The notes under the pieces: generated by a model | Database searches by the model: none | The model's input: only the letters and a program-made list of their open reading frames with translations | What the model was told of the DNA's origin: nothing | Source: Sphingosinicella sp. LHD-64 | GTDB taxonomy: Bacteria; Pseudomonadota; Alphaproteobacteria; Sphingomonadales; Sphingomonadaceae | Reading direction: 5' to 3' | DNA: 64,000 nt | Assembly: GCF_031157375.1 (NCBI RefSeq) | Contig: NZ_JAVIFV010000004.1 | Location: forward strand, 496,001 to 560,000 | In this document: one piece after another, positions 1 through 9,890 of the stretch | How the letters are laid out: every line of letters begins with the position of its first letter | How positions within the stretch are numbered: position 1 is the stretch's first letter | Program-made: the position numbers and the translations under genes

Positions 1-44
1 GCAAGCGCGGCCTCGCGTGCGCGCTGGATCAGCGGGTCGGTCAT
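1..44 (-). CDS. partial CDS start, unknown product
   Basis: An ATG on the minus strand at 44 opens a frame (reads MTDPLIQRAREAAL) that runs off the left edge. It lies just past the terminator of the upstream TonB receptor gene. There is no convincing Shine-Dalgarno, and 14 residues are too few to assign a family. It is reported only because the position, directly downstream of a terminator, suits a new gene. Confidence 0.3.
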   Translation of the reverse strand, partial: MTDPLIQRAREAAL

Positions 45-78
45 GCCCCGACCATAGCCGTTGCCGGTGCAAAAAGAA

Positions 79-108
79 GGGCCGCCGCGGCCTGTGCCGC
101 GGCGGCCC
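79..108 (-). terminator. intrinsic terminator of the TonB receptor gene
   Basis: A perfect 12-bp stem (GGGCCGCCGCGG / CCGCGGCGGCCC) with a 6-nt loop is followed, on the minus strand, by TTCTTTTTG. This is the classic layout of a Rho-independent terminator, 25 nt after the receptor stop codon. Confidence 0.85.
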
Positions 109-132
109 GATCTCTCACGCCGAACGTTCAGC

Positions 133-2829
133 CTAGAAGCCGACCACCAGGGTGGCGCTCACCGCCCGCGGCGCGCCGATCTGCGCGAACGGCACCTGTG
201 TCGGCAGCAGATTGGCGGTGAAGCCGCCGACATAGCGCTCGTCGAACAGGTTGGTGACGTTGAGCTGGAGGAAGGTGTCGTCGTTGAGACCGATGAAGCC
301 GAGCGGCAGACGCGCGTCCAGGTCGACGATGTTGTAGGCCGGGGTGCGCGCCGGGTAGACGGCGACGAGCTGGGAACCGGTCGGGCAATCGATCGTGTTC
401 ACGAACGGCACGCTTGCGCCCAAATTCGCCGGCAGGGTGCTGAAGCACTGGCCGATCGGCTGGTTAGAGTCGTTCACGTAGCGGCCACCAGTCCGCTTGA
501 ACTGGACGCCGATCTCCAGCGGCCCGACATTGCCCTGGACCCGGGCGCCGAACGTGTAGACCGGGGCACCGCCCTCCCGGCTGCCTTCGGTCGGCGCGAA
601 GATCTCCGTACCGACGCTGCCGGCCGGACAGCTCTCGCTGACTGTGGCCGAGCAGAGTCCGACCAATACGTCGTCCCGGATGTTCGACCAGAGATAGGAG
701 CCGAAGACGGAGAATTGCAGCTCGGGGATCACCTGCCACGACAGCAGGCCGTCGATGCCATATTTATCGACCGCACCGAGGTTGCGGTACACGCTGCGCT
801 CGAGCTCGGGGTCGAAGGACGACGCCAGACGATCCTGGAAGCGCGTATACCAGACGGAGGCCTGCGCCTGGATGGCGCCGGACCGGTACCGGAGGCCCAG
901 GTCGAAATTGTCCGTGGTTTCCGGGCGCGGATTGGCTTCCGGCGTATCCGACGAGAAATAGAAGCTATTGTAGAGGTTGTCGGTGCCCGGAACCTGCAGG
1001 CCGCGCGAGTAATTCGCGAAGAGGCTGAGGCGCGGCGTGAGATCGTAGGTGAAGCCCAGCGTCGGCAGGATGTCGTCATACTTGAAGACGCGGTTCTGCG
1101 GCCCCTGGACTGGCTGCACGCCGCCCGCCACCGGAACGGTGGGGTTGTTGATGAGCCAGGCCTGGAGGCCGGCGTCATTGGTGCTGAAGCATTCGACGAA
1201 GCCGGTCACGCTGGAGGTGGCGCAGAAGTTGGTCAGATCGCGCTTGAAGAAGGGAACGCGCACGCCGGCATTCACGACGAGGCGGCCGTCCAGGAATTCG
1301 CCGCGATATTCGCCCGAAATCTGGTTGAGGAGTGCGATCGACCGGCGGTCGCGCTTCTGCAGGATGTTTCCGTTCACGTCCACGAGCGGATCGTTGACGG
1401 GAAACACGTCGAACGGTTCGCCGTTGAGCTGAAGGAAGCCGGTCTCCCCCGTCTGACGGTGAATGCCGCGATCGAAGCTGTAGCTCAAGCGAACGCTGTG
1501 CTCGTCGGTAATGTCGTAGCGCAGCGAAGCCAGCAGCAGGTAACGATCGGTCTGCGTCTGGCTGGGAGCCAGCACGCGGATCGAGTCGAGGATGTCGCCG
1601 TCGCCGTTCAGGTCACGGCCGTAATAGGGAATGCCCGAAATATAGCCGGTCTGGCAGCTTTGCGTCGGCGAAGGCGCCGTCTGGCACCGTGTCGATACGG
1701 TCGAGCTGGGACCGCCGTTCGGATTGACGTCCCTGCGGCCTTCGAAGCCGACGACGGTGCCGCCGCCATTGGCCTTGGTATACTGGAACGCGCCGTCCAT
1801 GGTGAAGACCAGCCGATCGGTCAGCGTGAAGCGGGAACCGAAGCGGACGTTACCGGTGTTCGACGGATTGTAGCGTTCGTCGAAGGTGGAGCCGCAGGTG
1901 TTGGCTAACTGCGATCCTGGACCCGACGCCGTGTTAATCTGGCAGCGCGCGACCGTATAGAAGCGTTCGTCGTCCGTGAGCGGGAAACGATCGGGAACGT
2001 TGCGCGGCGCGCTGGTCGGTGACTGGGTCAGCGTCAGATCTTCGCGCAGCGAGACCGAGCCAAAGAAGTTGTTGCGGTTCTGGTTGTAGTGCGCGGCGAT
2101 CGAGACGAAGTCGCCATTGTCGCCGATCGGCTGATAGATGCGGGCGTTGTACTGCTGCTTATAGTTCGTGCCGCGGTTGTTATAGGGATTGTCGTAGGAC
2201 TGCATGCTCGCCGAGAGGAAGGCGCGCGTGCCCCAGGGGGTGAACTGGCCGGTGTCGACGACACCGAAGGCGCGGAACATATTGTATTCGCCGATCGAGC
2301 CCCGAAGGCTGACGTGGAAGTCCTCAGTGGGAAGACGGGTACGATAGTTGACCGTGCTGCCGCTGGCCGCCGCGGTCGGGCTGTCGATGTCGGTCGAGCC
2401 CAGGCTGACATTGACCTGGTCGATCAGCTCGGGATCGAGCTGCTGGTTCGAATAGAGCGCGTAATTGCCTGTGTCGTTCTGCGGGAAGCCGTCGAACGTT
2501 TGCGAAATGCGCGTGGCATCGAAGCCGCGAATGTTGAGGGTGCCGCCGCCGGCGCCATAGGGGTCGTTGTTCTGGAAGCTGACGCCCGGCAGGGAGTTGA
2601 TCACGTCGTTGATCGTCTGGCCTGGCGTCTGGCGCTGGATGAAGCTCGAATCGAGCACGGCGCGGGCGCGTGGCGTGTCCGGCACTTCAACGCCGCCCAC
2701 GTCGCGGGCGCGGCTGCCGGTGACGACGATCGCATCGCCTTCGAAATCGACGGTGCCGGTGGACTGGGCGAACGCGATGCCGGGCATGACGAACGCCGTG
2801 GTTGCGCAAAGCAGAGCAATTTTTTGCAT
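133..2829 (-). CDS. TonB-dependent receptor
   Basis: Outer-membrane receptor of 898 aa for TonB/ExbBD-driven uptake of an unidentified ligand. A signal peptide ending in AFA-Q (about residue 21) is followed by a short extension containing DAIVVTGSR. The plug domain comes next (about 45-165, with INDVINSLPGVSF and LNIRGFDATRISQTFDGF). A long beta-barrel ends in the C-terminal aromatic residue (LVVGF) expected for outer-membrane insertion. The barrel contains FANYSRGLQVPG and a LNVTNLFDERYVGGF motif typical of the family. It is monocistronic: a Shine-Dalgarno (GGGGGA) precedes the ATG and a strong terminator follows. There is no sigma/anti-sigma pair or periplasmic partner beside it, so the substrate cannot be guessed. 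Confidence 0.93.
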   Translation of the reverse strand: MQKIALLCATTAFVMPGIAFAQSTGTVDFEGDAIVVTGSRARDVGGVEVPDTPRARAVLDSSFIQRQTPGQTINDVINSLPGVSFQNNDPYGAGGGTLNIRGFDATRISQTFDGFPQNDTGNYALYSNQQLDPELIDQVNVSLGSTDIDSPTAAASGSTVNYRTRLPTEDFHVSLRGSIGEYNMFRAFGVVDTGQFTPWGTRAFLSASMQSYDNPYNNRGTNYKQQYNARIYQPIGDNGDFVSIAAHYNQNRNNFFGSVSLREDLTLTQSPTSAPRNVPDRFPLTDDERFYTVARCQINTASGPGSQLANTCGSTFDERYNPSNTGNVRFGSRFTLTDRLVFTMDGAFQYTKANGGGTVVGFEGRRDVNPNGGPSSTVSTRCQTAPSPTQSCQTGYISGIPYYGRDLNGDGDILDSIRVLAPSQTQTDRYLLLASLRYDITDEHSVRLSYSFDRGIHRQTGETGFLQLNGEPFDVFPVNDPLVDVNGNILQKRDRRSIALLNQISGEYRGEFLDGRLVVNAGVRVPFFKRDLTNFCATSSVTGFVECFSTNDAGLQAWLINNPTVPVAGGVQPVQGPQNRVFKYDDILPTLGFTYDLTPRLSLFANYSRGLQVPGTDNLYNSFYFSSDTPEANPRPETTDNFDLGLRYRSGAIQAQASVWYTRFQDRLASSFDPELERSVYRNLGAVDKYGIDGLLSWQVIPELQFSVFGSYLWSNIRDDVLVGLCSATVSESCPAGSVGTEIFAPTEGSREGGAPVYTFGARVQGNVGPLEIGVQFKRTGGRYVNDSNQPIGQCFSTLPANLGASVPFVNTIDCPTGSQLVAVYPARTPAYNIVDLDARLPLGFIGLNDDTFLQLNVTNLFDERYVGGFTANLLPTQVPFAQIGAPRAVSATLVVGF

Positions 2830-2972
2830 GAGTATGATTCCCCCAGGGCAGATATTGCCCCGTTGGGAATGCCTTTAACAATAGGTTTTTTACGGTTCAA
2901 AGACTCTTGCCGCGGTGCAGCAAGAATCCCCGGACTGTGGCTTTTCGGTCGCGCCTGCAGTAGGTGCTGCGC

Positions 2973-4430
2973 TCAGCGGAAAGGCGGCTCGTCGAAGGCG
3001 CGGAGCTTGCGCGAATGGAGCGCCGCGCCTTCATTCTTCAGGATACGCAGCGTCTCGATGCCGATCCTCAGGTGCTGGCTGATCGCGCGCTCGTAGAAGG
3101 CATTGGCCTGGCCCGGCAGCTTGATCTCGCCGTGGAGCGGCTTGTCGGAAACGCAGAGCAGCGTGCCGTAAGGAACGCGGAAGCGGTAGCCCTGGGCGGC
3201 GACGGTGGCCGACTCCATGTCGATCGCGACCGCGCGCGATTGGTTGAAGCGCAGCGCCGAGAGGGTGAACCTGAGCTCCCAGTTGCGGTCGTCGGTGGTG
3301 ACGACGGTGCCCGTCCTGAGGCGCTTCTTGATCTCCTGGGGCGATTCGCCGGTGATCTCGACCGCGGCGTTGAACAGCGCCTGCTGGATCTCGGCGATCG
3401 CGGGGATCGGCACCTCGACCGGGAGCACGTCGTCCATGACATGGTCGTCGCGCAGATAGGCGTGGGCGAGGACATAGTCGCCGATCGTCTGGCTGGGCCT
3501 GAGGCCGCCGCAATGGCCGATCATCAGCCAGGCCTCGGGCCGCATCACCGCGAGATGATCGCAGATCGTCTTGGCGTTGGACGGGCCGACGCCGATGTTC
3601 ACGAGCGTGATGCCCTCGCCGTTCGGGGCAATCAGGTGATAGGCCGGCATCTGGTGGCGCCGCCAGCCGCCTTCGGCGACCTGCAGCACCGCGTCGGGCG
3701 TGTCGCGGGTCACATAGACGCCGCCGGCCGCCGACAGCGCCTCATACGGGCTGTCCGGCTTCCTGAGCTCGTCCACCGCCCAGCGGACGAACTCGTCGAC
3801 ATAGCGGACATAGTTGGTGAACAGGAGATAGCGCTGGGTGTGCTCCGGCGGGGTGCCGGTATAGTGTTTGAGGCGCGCCAGGCTGAAGTCGACGCGGGGG
3901 CCGTCGAACAGCGACAGCGGCCGGGAGCCGTCAGGCAGTGCGATCCATTCGCCGTCGGCGACCTCGTCGCCGATATGGGAGAGCTCGGTGGACGGGAACC
4001 ACAGCGCGAGGTCGGCCGCCTGGGCGCCGTCGAGCCTGAGGTCGTCGGTGCCGTCGAGGACATAGGGGTAGGGGATCTCGCTCGCTGAGCGGCCGACCGA
4101 AATCTCGACATCGTAGTCGCGGGCGAGGAACTGGAGCTGCTCGGTGAGATATTTGCGGAAGAGCCAGGGGCGGGTGATGCTGGTCGCATAGCTGCCGGGC
4201 TGGTTGAGCCGGCCATAGGCGCGCGCCGGGAAGGCGATCGGCTGGCCCTGCGCATAATCGATGCGCAGCTCGGGATAGGCGAACAGCCCGTCGGCGCGGG
4301 CGGTGGGATCGGGGCGGACGCCGTCCCTCAGATAGGCGGCGAGGACGCCGCGCAGGTTGGCGACCGAGTCGTCGTAGATGGCGCAGAGCTGCTCGATGAG
4401 CGTCGGGATGTCGTCGGCGATGACGGGCAA
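2973..4430 (-). CDS. amn: AMP nucleosidase
   Basis: Cytosolic enzyme hydrolysing AMP to adenine and ribose 5-phosphate; 485 aa, the usual length. The N-terminal half is the AMN-specific domain (residues 1-180). The C-terminal half is a nucleoside-phosphorylase fold: VNIGVGPSNAKTICDHLAVM near 275-295, MIGHCGGLRPSQ near 303, and AIDMESATVAAQGY near 410, where the Glu binds the ribose. The start is a TTG at 4430 with an AAGGA box 8-9 nt upstream. It is transcribed divergently from the sugar-catabolism pair to its right. The fit to the family is full length with no defect. Confidence 0.93.
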   Translation of the reverse strand: MPVIADDIPTLIEQLCAIYDDSVANLRGVLAAYLRDGVRPDPTARADGLFAYPELRIDYAQGQPIAFPARAYGRLNQPGSYATSITRPWLFRKYLTEQLQFLARDYDVEISVGRSASEIPYPYVLDGTDDLRLDGAQAADLALWFPSTELSHIGDEVADGEWIALPDGSRPLSLFDGPRVDFSLARLKHYTGTPPEHTQRYLLFTNYVRYVDEFVRWAVDELRKPDSPYEALSAAGGVYVTRDTPDAVLQVAEGGWRRHQMPAYHLIAPNGEGITLVNIGVGPSNAKTICDHLAVMRPEAWLMIGHCGGLRPSQTIGDYVLAHAYLRDDHVMDDVLPVEVPIPAIAEIQQALFNAAVEITGESPQEIKKRLRTGTVVTTDDRNWELRFTLSALRFNQSRAVAIDMESATVAAQGYRFRVPYGTLLCVSDKPLHGEIKLPGQANAFYERAISQHLRIGIETLRILKNEGAALHSRKLRAFDEPPFR

Positions 4431-4587
4431 GTCGTGTTCCTTTTTTTGTTTTCGCTTTCCGTTTCGGCATGCCGCACGGCGATGTCAAATCGGCGACCTG
4501 CCGGCAGGCGGCGATCAGGCACCTTGATTTTTGTAGGAGTTATTGGGAGAGCCTCGTTCCGACTTGAGAGATGGAGAGAGGGATGAG

Positions 4588-5565
4588 GTGGTGATCCGTT
4601 CGCTCGTGCAGTTCGAGGAGGGCGCGCGGGGCATCGCGGCCATCGACGCGGCAGGCGGTGCGAGACGGATCGCCGGCGCCGCCTCGGTGCTCGAGCTGGC
4701 GCAGGCGGCGCTCGCCGCCGGCACGGGTCTCGCCGCCGCGGCGGCCGCGCGCCTTGGCGAGGCGGTCGACCTGGCTGCGGTGCGCCTGCTCGCCCCGATC
4801 GATCATCCCGATCCAGCGCATCTGCTCGTCTCCGGCACCGGCCTCACCCATCTCGGCTCGGCGGAAAGCCGCGACCGGATGCACCGGGCGGCGCTGGAGC
4901 CCGATACGGCGACCGATTCGATGAAGATGTTCCTGATGGGCGTTGCGGACGGCAAGCCCGCGGACGGCGCGGTCGGCGCGCAGCCGGAATGGTTCTACAA
5001 GGGCGACGGCTCGATCCTCGCCGCGCCCGGCGCGCCGCTCGCCATGCCCGATTTCGCGCTCGACGGCGGCGAGGAGCCGGAGATCGCCGGCATCTACCTG
5101 ATCGCGCCGGACGGCATGCCGGTGCGGCTCGGCTTCGCGCTCGGCAACGAATTTTCGGACCATGTGACCGAGCGGCACAATTATCTCTGGCTCGCCCATT
5201 CCAAGCTGCGGCCGGCGGCGCTCGGGCCGGAGCTGCTGCTGGGCGCGCTCCCCGCCGAGATCGCCGGTACCAGCCGCATCCTGCGCGCGGGACGGGCCAT
5301 CTGGGAGAAGCCGTTCCTGTCGGGCGAGGCGAACATGTCGCACAGCCTCGCCAATCTCGAGCACCACCATTTCAAATATGCGCCCTTCCGCCGCCCGGGC
5401 GACCTGCACGTCCACTTCCTCGGCACGGCGACCCTGTCCTTCGCCGACGGGATCGTGGCGGAGGAGGGGGACGTGTTCGAGATCGAGGCGCCGCCGTTCA
5501 CGCTGCCGGTGCGCAATCCGCTCGTCCGGGCGGCGGCGGAGTCGGTCGGGGTCCGCGCGCTTTGA
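4588..5565 (+). CDS. GguC/AraD1-type FAH-superfamily protein
   Basis: About 325 aa protein of the AraD1/GguC branch of the fumarylacetoacetate hydrolase superfamily, found with L-arabinose and D-galactose oxidative pathways. It may act on 2-keto-3-deoxy sugar acids. Visible family features are HLLVSGTGLTHLGSA near residue 80, PEWFYKGDG near 135, the EPEIAGIYLI metal-binding strand with its Glu pair near 165, and FALGNEFSDHVTE near 190. I chose GTG 4588, preceded by a purine-rich box; an upstream in-frame TTG at 4543 is possible. Its stop overlaps the start of the dehydrogenase gene (TTGA), so the two are probably co-translated. The exact substrate is not established. Confidence 0.8.
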   Translation: MVIRSLVQFEEGARGIAAIDAAGGARRIAGAASVLELAQAALAAGTGLAAAAAARLGEAVDLAAVRLLAPIDHPDPAHLLVSGTGLTHLGSAESRDRMHRAALEPDTATDSMKMFLMGVADGKPADGAVGAQPEWFYKGDGSILAAPGAPLAMPDFALDGGEEPEIAGIYLIAPDGMPVRLGFALGNEFSDHVTERHNYLWLAHSKLRPAALGPELLLGALPAEIAGTSRILRAGRAIWEKPFLSGEANMSHSLANLEHHHFKYAPFRRPGDLHVHFLGTATLSFADGIVAEEGDVFEIEAPPFTLPVRNPLVRAAAESVGVRAL

Positions 5566-6485
5566 AGCCGCTGCGCATCGGCATCGTCGGCGCCGGCAAG
5601 ATTGCGTGCGACCAGCATGTGCCGGCGATCCGCGCCTCGAACCGGTTCGAGCTCACGGCGATCGCCGATCCGATCGCGCGGCTCGACGACGTCGCTTGCT
5701 ACCCGGACGTTCAGGCGATGCTCGATGCCGAGCCGGCGCTTGACGCCGTTGCCCTGTGCCAGCCGCCCCAGGCGCGCAGCGACGCGGCGCGCCGCGCGAT
5801 CGCCGCGGGCAAGCATGTGCTGCTGGAGAAGCCGCCGGGCACGGACCCGGCCGAGGTCGGCGATCTCGTCGACGCGGCGCATGCGATCGGGGTCACCTTG
5901 TTCGCGGCCTGGCATTCGCGGCACGCAGCGGGGGTCGAGGCGGCGCGGGCGTGGCTGGCCGGCAAGCGGGTTCGCGCCATCCGGATGGACTGGAAGGAGG
6001 ACGTGCGCGTCTGGCATCCGGGGCAGGACTGGATCTGGCGCGCCGGCGGATTCGGCGTCTTCGATCCCGGGATCAACGCCTTGTCGATCCTCACCGCGAT
6101 CGTGCCCGGCGAGGTTCGCCTGACGGCGGCCTCACTCGACGTCCCGGAGAATCGCCAGGCGCCGATCGCTGCGGCGCTGACGCTCCGGGCCGGCGACATC
6201 CCGGTCGAGGCGGCATTTGACTGGCGGCAGCCGGGCGATCCTCTGTGGAACATCCGGGTCGAGGCCGACGCCGGCACGCTGCTGCTGTCCGAAGGCAGCA
6301 ACCGCCTCGCCATCGACGGGGTCGAGCAAAGATTGCCGCCCCAGACGGAATATCCGTCCGTCTATGCCGAGTTCGCCCGGCTGATCGACGAAGGCCGCAG
6401 CGATGTCGATCTCAAGCCTCTGGTGCTGGTCGCCGACGCGTTCCGCAAGGGGCGGCATCTGGCGACCGATCCGTTCCTGGATTGA
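5562..6485 (+). CDS. Gfo/Idh/MocA-family sugar dehydrogenase (galactose/arabinose 1-dehydrogenase type)
   Basis: 307 aa NAD(P)-dependent oxidoreductase. The N-terminal Rossmann motif IGIVGAGKIACDQHVPAI occupies residues 5-22, HVLLEKPPG (the EKP motif, whose Lys is catalytic) lies near residue 88, and an alpha/beta C-terminal domain follows. Sequence style (WKEDVRVWHPGQDWIWRAGGFGVFDPGINALSI) matches D-galactose/L-arabinose 1-dehydrogenases that make the aldonolactone. The start is TTG 5562, overlapping the GguC-like stop in a TTGA. Together with that gene it suggests the first and a late step of a non-phosphorylative sugar pathway. No lactonase or dehydratase is in this window. Confidence 0.85.
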   Translation: MKPLRIGIVGAGKIACDQHVPAIRASNRFELTAIADPIARLDDVACYPDVQAMLDAEPALDAVALCQPPQARSDAARRAIAAGKHVLLEKPPGTDPAEVGDLVDAAHAIGVTLFAAWHSRHAAGVEAARAWLAGKRVRAIRMDWKEDVRVWHPGQDWIWRAGGFGVFDPGINALSILTAIVPGEVRLTAASLDVPENRQAPIAAALTLRAGDIPVEAAFDWRQPGDPLWNIRVEADAGTLLLSEGSNRLAIDGVEQRLPPQTEYPSVYAEFARLIDEGRSDVDLKPLVLVADAFRKGRHLATDPFLD

Positions 6486-6572
6486 GCCGGCCGCCGGCTC
6501 GAGCCGCGGGCAACACCCCTGCATCGCCCATATCCTCGCCGATCACAGCGGCGGGCGTCGGAGGGGGCGAAG

Positions 6573-6604
6573 TTGCCATTTGGCATGAAATCCAGTATAT
6601 ACTG
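6573..6604 (+). promoter_or_regulatory. toxin-antitoxin promoter with palindromic operator
   Basis: The perfect 12-bp palindrome CAGTATATACTG (6593-6604) overlaps a -10-like TATATA/TATACT, 17-19 nt after TTGCCA (6573-6578). It lies 20 nt upstream of the antitoxin ATG. An operator over the -10 box is what autoregulation by an Xre-type antitoxin requires. Confidence 0.6.
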
Positions 6605-6624
6605 CCATATTGCAGGAGACCCAA

Positions 6625-7041
6625 ATGGCACTGGCGCTCATACAGGTCGATACGGAGCCGAGACCCTTCGCACCCGCGCCCATCACGAATGATGAGGCTG
6701 CGGCCATGTTCCGGGCCGTGGCGAACCTGTTTCTGAAATGGGACGTGACCGATGATCAGGCGGCCATCCTCCTCGACCTGTCGGTCAGGACCTTGCGCCG
6801 ATGGAAGGCGGAACAACCGGGCCGGATCAGCCGGGACGGCAAGGCGCGCCTCTCGAATCTCCTGGGCATCCACAAAGCCTTGCGCGTCATCTTCCGGGAG
6901 CCGGAACGCGGCTACCGCTGGATAAAGGCGCCAAATGAGGCCTTTGGCGGCGCATCGGCCCTGGATGTCATTCTGGGCGGCGAATTGACCGACCTGATGC
7001 GGGTGCGGCGCTATCTCGACAGCGAGCGTGGTGCCTGGTGA
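6625..7041 (+). CDS. Xre/MbcA/ParS-type antitoxin of a RES-Xre pair
   Basis: 138 aa DNA-binding antitoxin. An Xre-like HTH spans roughly residues 35-75 (DQAAILLDLSVRTLRRWK). The C-terminal toxin-binding DUF2384/MbcA domain follows (LLGIHKALRVIF, then YRWIKAPNEAFGGASALDVILGG, the WL..P...f.G..P hallmark). ATG 6625 has a CAGGAG box 7 nt upstream; an in-frame TTG at 6610 lacks one. The gene overlaps the RES toxin start by GTGA, as in other type II pairs. It probably represses its own promoter through the palindrome upstream. Confidence 0.88.
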   Translation: MALALIQVDTEPRPFAPAPITNDEAAAMFRAVANLFLKWDVTDDQAAILLDLSVRTLRRWKAEQPGRISRDGKARLSNLLGIHKALRVIFREPERGYRWIKAPNEAFGGASALDVILGGELTDLMRVRRYLDSERGAW

Positions 7042-7748
7042 TCGACGCGACGGCGATTCCAACGGCTGCCGTACACTGGAACCAGGCTCGCCGGATCATC
7101 CGCAGCATCTATCCGCCCGCGGATCTGTTCGAGGACATCGCCGATCCGGCAGACTGGCCGCTCCTGATTTCGGCAGAACAGAAAACCAACCCCCGGCTGA
7201 TGGACACGATCGGCAATCTGGATCTGGTGCCTCCGGATCGACGAGTGGGGGGCACAGGCGCAAGCTATCTCATGGCACCGTTCACGCACGTCAGTCCCGA
7301 TCGGCCAAGCCGCTTCGGCGCCGGCGCGTTCGGCGTTCTCTATGCCGGTGAAAGCTTCGAGACGGCTCTCGCGGAGACCATCCACCACCACGAACGGTTC
7401 ATGAGGCGCACCAGAGAGCCCGAGGGTTGGACCTCTCAGTTTCGCGAGCTGGTCCTCGACGTAAGCCTGACCGCGCACGATCTTACCGATAGCGGCGTCT
7501 ATGTCGAAGCCCTGGATCCGGACGATTATGGCGAGGCGCAGCGTGTCGGAGCGATTCTGAAGGCGAACGGCTCGGACGGAATCCTCTATCCCAGCGTGCG
7601 CAATGTCGGCGGCCGGTGTGTCGGGCTTTTCTATCCGGATCTGGCGGCCCTTCCGACGCAGGGTCGGCACCTCGACTACCATTGGAATGGCGACCGCGTC
7701 GACTTCTACAGGGAGCCGGCGAGCGGCACCGTGTTCGAAGTCCAGTGA
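7038..7748 (+). CDS. RES-domain toxin
   Basis: 236 aa RES-family protein. Characterised members (ParT, MbcT, Xre-RES toxins) degrade or modify NAD+ or ADP-ribosylate targets, stopping growth. The signature residues are present: Arg in PSRFGAGAFGVLYAG, Glu in ESFETALAETIHHHE, and Ser in DGILYPSVRN. GTG 7038 overlaps the antitoxin stop. Nothing is truncated, so the pair is probably active. The gene ends 118 nt from the convergent rpoD gene, and no other mobile genes are adjacent. Confidence 0.9.
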   Translation: MIDATAIPTAAVHWNQARRIIRSIYPPADLFEDIADPADWPLLISAEQKTNPRLMDTIGNLDLVPPDRRVGGTGASYLMAPFTHVSPDRPSRFGAGAFGVLYAGESFETALAETIHHHERFMRRTREPEGWTSQFRELVLDVSLTAHDLTDSGVYVEALDPDDYGEAQRVGAILKANGSDGILYPSVRNVGGRCVGLFYPDLAALPTQGRHLDYHWNGDRVDFYREPASGTVFEVQ

Positions 7749-7865
7749 ACGGTTTCCAGGCGGTCCGAAACCGGCACGCCGTGTCCCGCGCACGGTCCTG
7801 AAAACAAGCCGGACGGCGAGCCGAGGTCAGGCGTCTGGAATCGCCTCACAGGCCGGTGCGCAGGA

Positions 7866-9890
7866 CTATTGATCGAGGAACGAACGCATCTTCCGCGACC
7901 GGCTCGGATGCTTCAGCTTCCTCAGCGCCTTCGCCTCGATCTGCCGGATGCGCTCGCGGGTCACCGAGAATTGCTGGCCGACTTCCTCCAGCGTGTGATC
8001 GGTGTTCATGCCGATGCCGAAGCGCATCCTGAGCACGCGCTCCTCGCGCGGCGTCAGGGACGCCAGCACCCGGGTGACGGTTTCCTTGAGGTTGGACTGG
8101 ATCGCCGCGTCCACCGGGATGACGGCGTTCTTGTCCTCGATGAAGTCGCCGAGATGACTATCCTCCTCGTCGCCGATCGGCGTTTCGAGGCTGATCGGCT
8201 CCTTGGCGATCTTCATGACCTTGCGGACCTTCTCCAGCGGCATGGAGAGGCGCTCGGCGAGGTCCTCGGGCGTGGCTTCCCGGCCATGCTCGTGGAGGAA
8301 CTGGCGGCCGGTGCGGACCAGCTTGTTGATCGTCTCGATCATGTGGACCGGAATGCGGATCGTGCGCGCCTGATCGGCGATCGAGCGGGTGATCGCCTGC
8401 CGGATCCACCAGGTCGCGTAGGTCGAGAATTTGTAACCGCGGCGATACTCGAATTTGTCGACCGCCTTCATCAGGCCGATATTGCCCTCCTGGATGAGGT
8501 CCAGGAACTGCAGGCCGCGGTTCGTATATTTCTTGGCGATCGAGATGACGAGCCTCAGATTGGCCTCGACCATCTCCTTCTTGGCGATCCGCGCCTCGCG
8601 CTCGCCCTTCTGGACCATGTTCACGATCCGGCGGAACTCGGCGAGGCCGGTGCCGGTCGCCTGGGCGATCTCGGCGATCTCGGTGCGGATACGCTCGATC
8701 GCGTCCGCCTCGTTCTCGATGAACGCCGCCCATTTCTTGTCGAGTCCAACGACGCGCTCGGCCCAGCTCTCGTCGAGTTCGTGGCCCATATAGGCGTCGA
8801 GGAAGGCCCGGCGCGGCACCTTGTGGCGCTCGGCGAGGCGCAGCATCTGGCCACCCAAAGTGGTGAGCCGGCGGTTGTAGCTGTAGAGCTGGTCGACGAG
8901 ATATTCGATCTTGGCGCCGTGGAACTGGACGCTCTCCACCTCGGCAGTGAGCTGCTCACGGTATTTCTGATATTTGTTCTCGTCGGCCTTGGCGAACTCC
9001 TGGCCGGCGCCCATCGCATCCATGCGCGCCTGCTGGAGCTTCGAGAATTTCTTGTAGACGTCGGTGATCGCCGCGAACTTCTCGAGCGCGGCTGGCTTCA
9101 GCGTCTCTTCCATCTGGGCGAGGCTGAGCGTGTTGTCGTCCTCGTCCTCCTCGGCCGGCCGCGGGGCGCGGCGCTCGACCATCGACTCCTCGTCGTCCTC
9201 CTCCTCGGCGACGACCTCCTCGGGCTCGTCCTCCTCCTTGAAGGAGGGGCCGGCGGTGGATTCGGAAATGACGCCGTCATCCTCCTCGGCGCCCTCGACC
9301 TGCTCGGCGGTCGGGCCCTTGGAGAGCATCGCCTCGAGGTCGAGGATCTCGCGCAGCTGCATGTGGCCGGCATTGAGCTGGTTCGACCAGTCGATGATCG
9401 CGTTGAAGGTGATCGGGCTTTCGCACAGGCCCCAGATCATCGTGTCGCGGCCTGCCTCGATGCGCTTGGCGATGGCGATCTCGCCCTCGCGGGAGAGCAG
9501 CTCGACCGCGCCCATCTCGCGCAGGTACATGCGCACCGGATCGTCGGTGCGGTCGACGGTTTCCTTCTTCTTCTCGAGCACGAACGTCTCGCCGGCGCCG
9601 TCGACCTCGTCGACCCCGGCGTCGTTGTCCTGCTGGTCGTCGCATTCGTCGCTCTCGTCGCTCTCGACGATGTTGACGCCCATGTCGTTGAGCGCCGACA
9701 TGATGTCCTCGATCTGCTCGGACGACATCTGGTCCTGCGGCAGCGCCTCGTTGAGCTCGTCATAGGTGATCACGCCGCGCTTCTTGGCGCGGGCGATCAG
9801 CTTCTTGATGTCGGCCTCGTTGAGGTCGATCAGCGGCGCGTCGCCGCCCTCGATCTTCTCTTCGGTTTCCGCCGTGTTGGTCTTCGCCAT
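7866..9890 (-). CDS. rpoD: RNA polymerase sigma factor RpoD (sigma-70)
   Basis: 674 aa primary sigma factor. It contains region 1.1 ([23 protein letters not shown], residues 28-50) and an acidic spacer rich in Glu/Asp (about 190-260). The non-conserved region and region 1.2 follow, then regions 2.1-2.4 with [17 protein letters not shown] near 485, which melts and reads the -10 box. Region 3 comes next, and the region 4.2 helix-turn-helix [20 protein letters not shown] lies near 635-655. It sits downstream of dnaG in the same direction, the conserved macromolecular-synthesis arrangement in alphaproteobacteria, with a 93-nt gap that may carry its own promoter. Confidence 0.98.
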   Translation of the reverse strand: MAKTNTAETEEKIEGGDAPLIDLNEADIKKLIARAKKRGVITYDELNEALPQDQMSSEQIEDIMSALNDMGVNIVESDESDECDDQQDNDAGVDEVDGAGETFVLEKKKETVDRTDDPVRMYLREMGAVELLSREGEIAIAKRIEAGRDTMIWGLCESPITFNAIIDWSNQLNAGHMQLREILDLEAMLSKGPTAEQVEGAEEDDGVISESTAGPSFKEEDEPEEVVAEEEDDEESMVERRAPRPAEEDEDDNTLSLAQMEETLKPAALEKFAAITDVYKKFSKLQQARMDAMGAGQEFAKADENKYQKYREQLTAEVESVQFHGAKIEYLVDQLYSYNRRLTTLGGQMLRLAERHKVPRRAFLDAYMGHELDESWAERVVGLDKKWAAFIENEADAIERIRTEIAEIAQATGTGLAEFRRIVNMVQKGEREARIAKKEMVEANLRLVISIAKKYTNRGLQFLDLIQEGNIGLMKAVDKFEYRRGYKFSTYATWWIRQAITRSIADQARTIRIPVHMIETINKLVRTGRQFLHEHGREATPEDLAERLSMPLEKVRKVMKIAKEPISLETPIGDEEDSHLGDFIEDKNAVIPVDAAIQSNLKETVTRVLASLTPREERVLRMRFGIGMNTDHTLEEVGQQFSVTRERIRQIEAKALRKLKHPSRSRKMRSFLDQ

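Noticed and set aside
61-1908. Long open frame antisense to the TonB receptor gene
   Set aside because: High GC keeps antisense frames open. The predicted protein is a low-complexity Arg/Ala/Glu/Val mix without domains, and the minus-strand receptor is clearly real.
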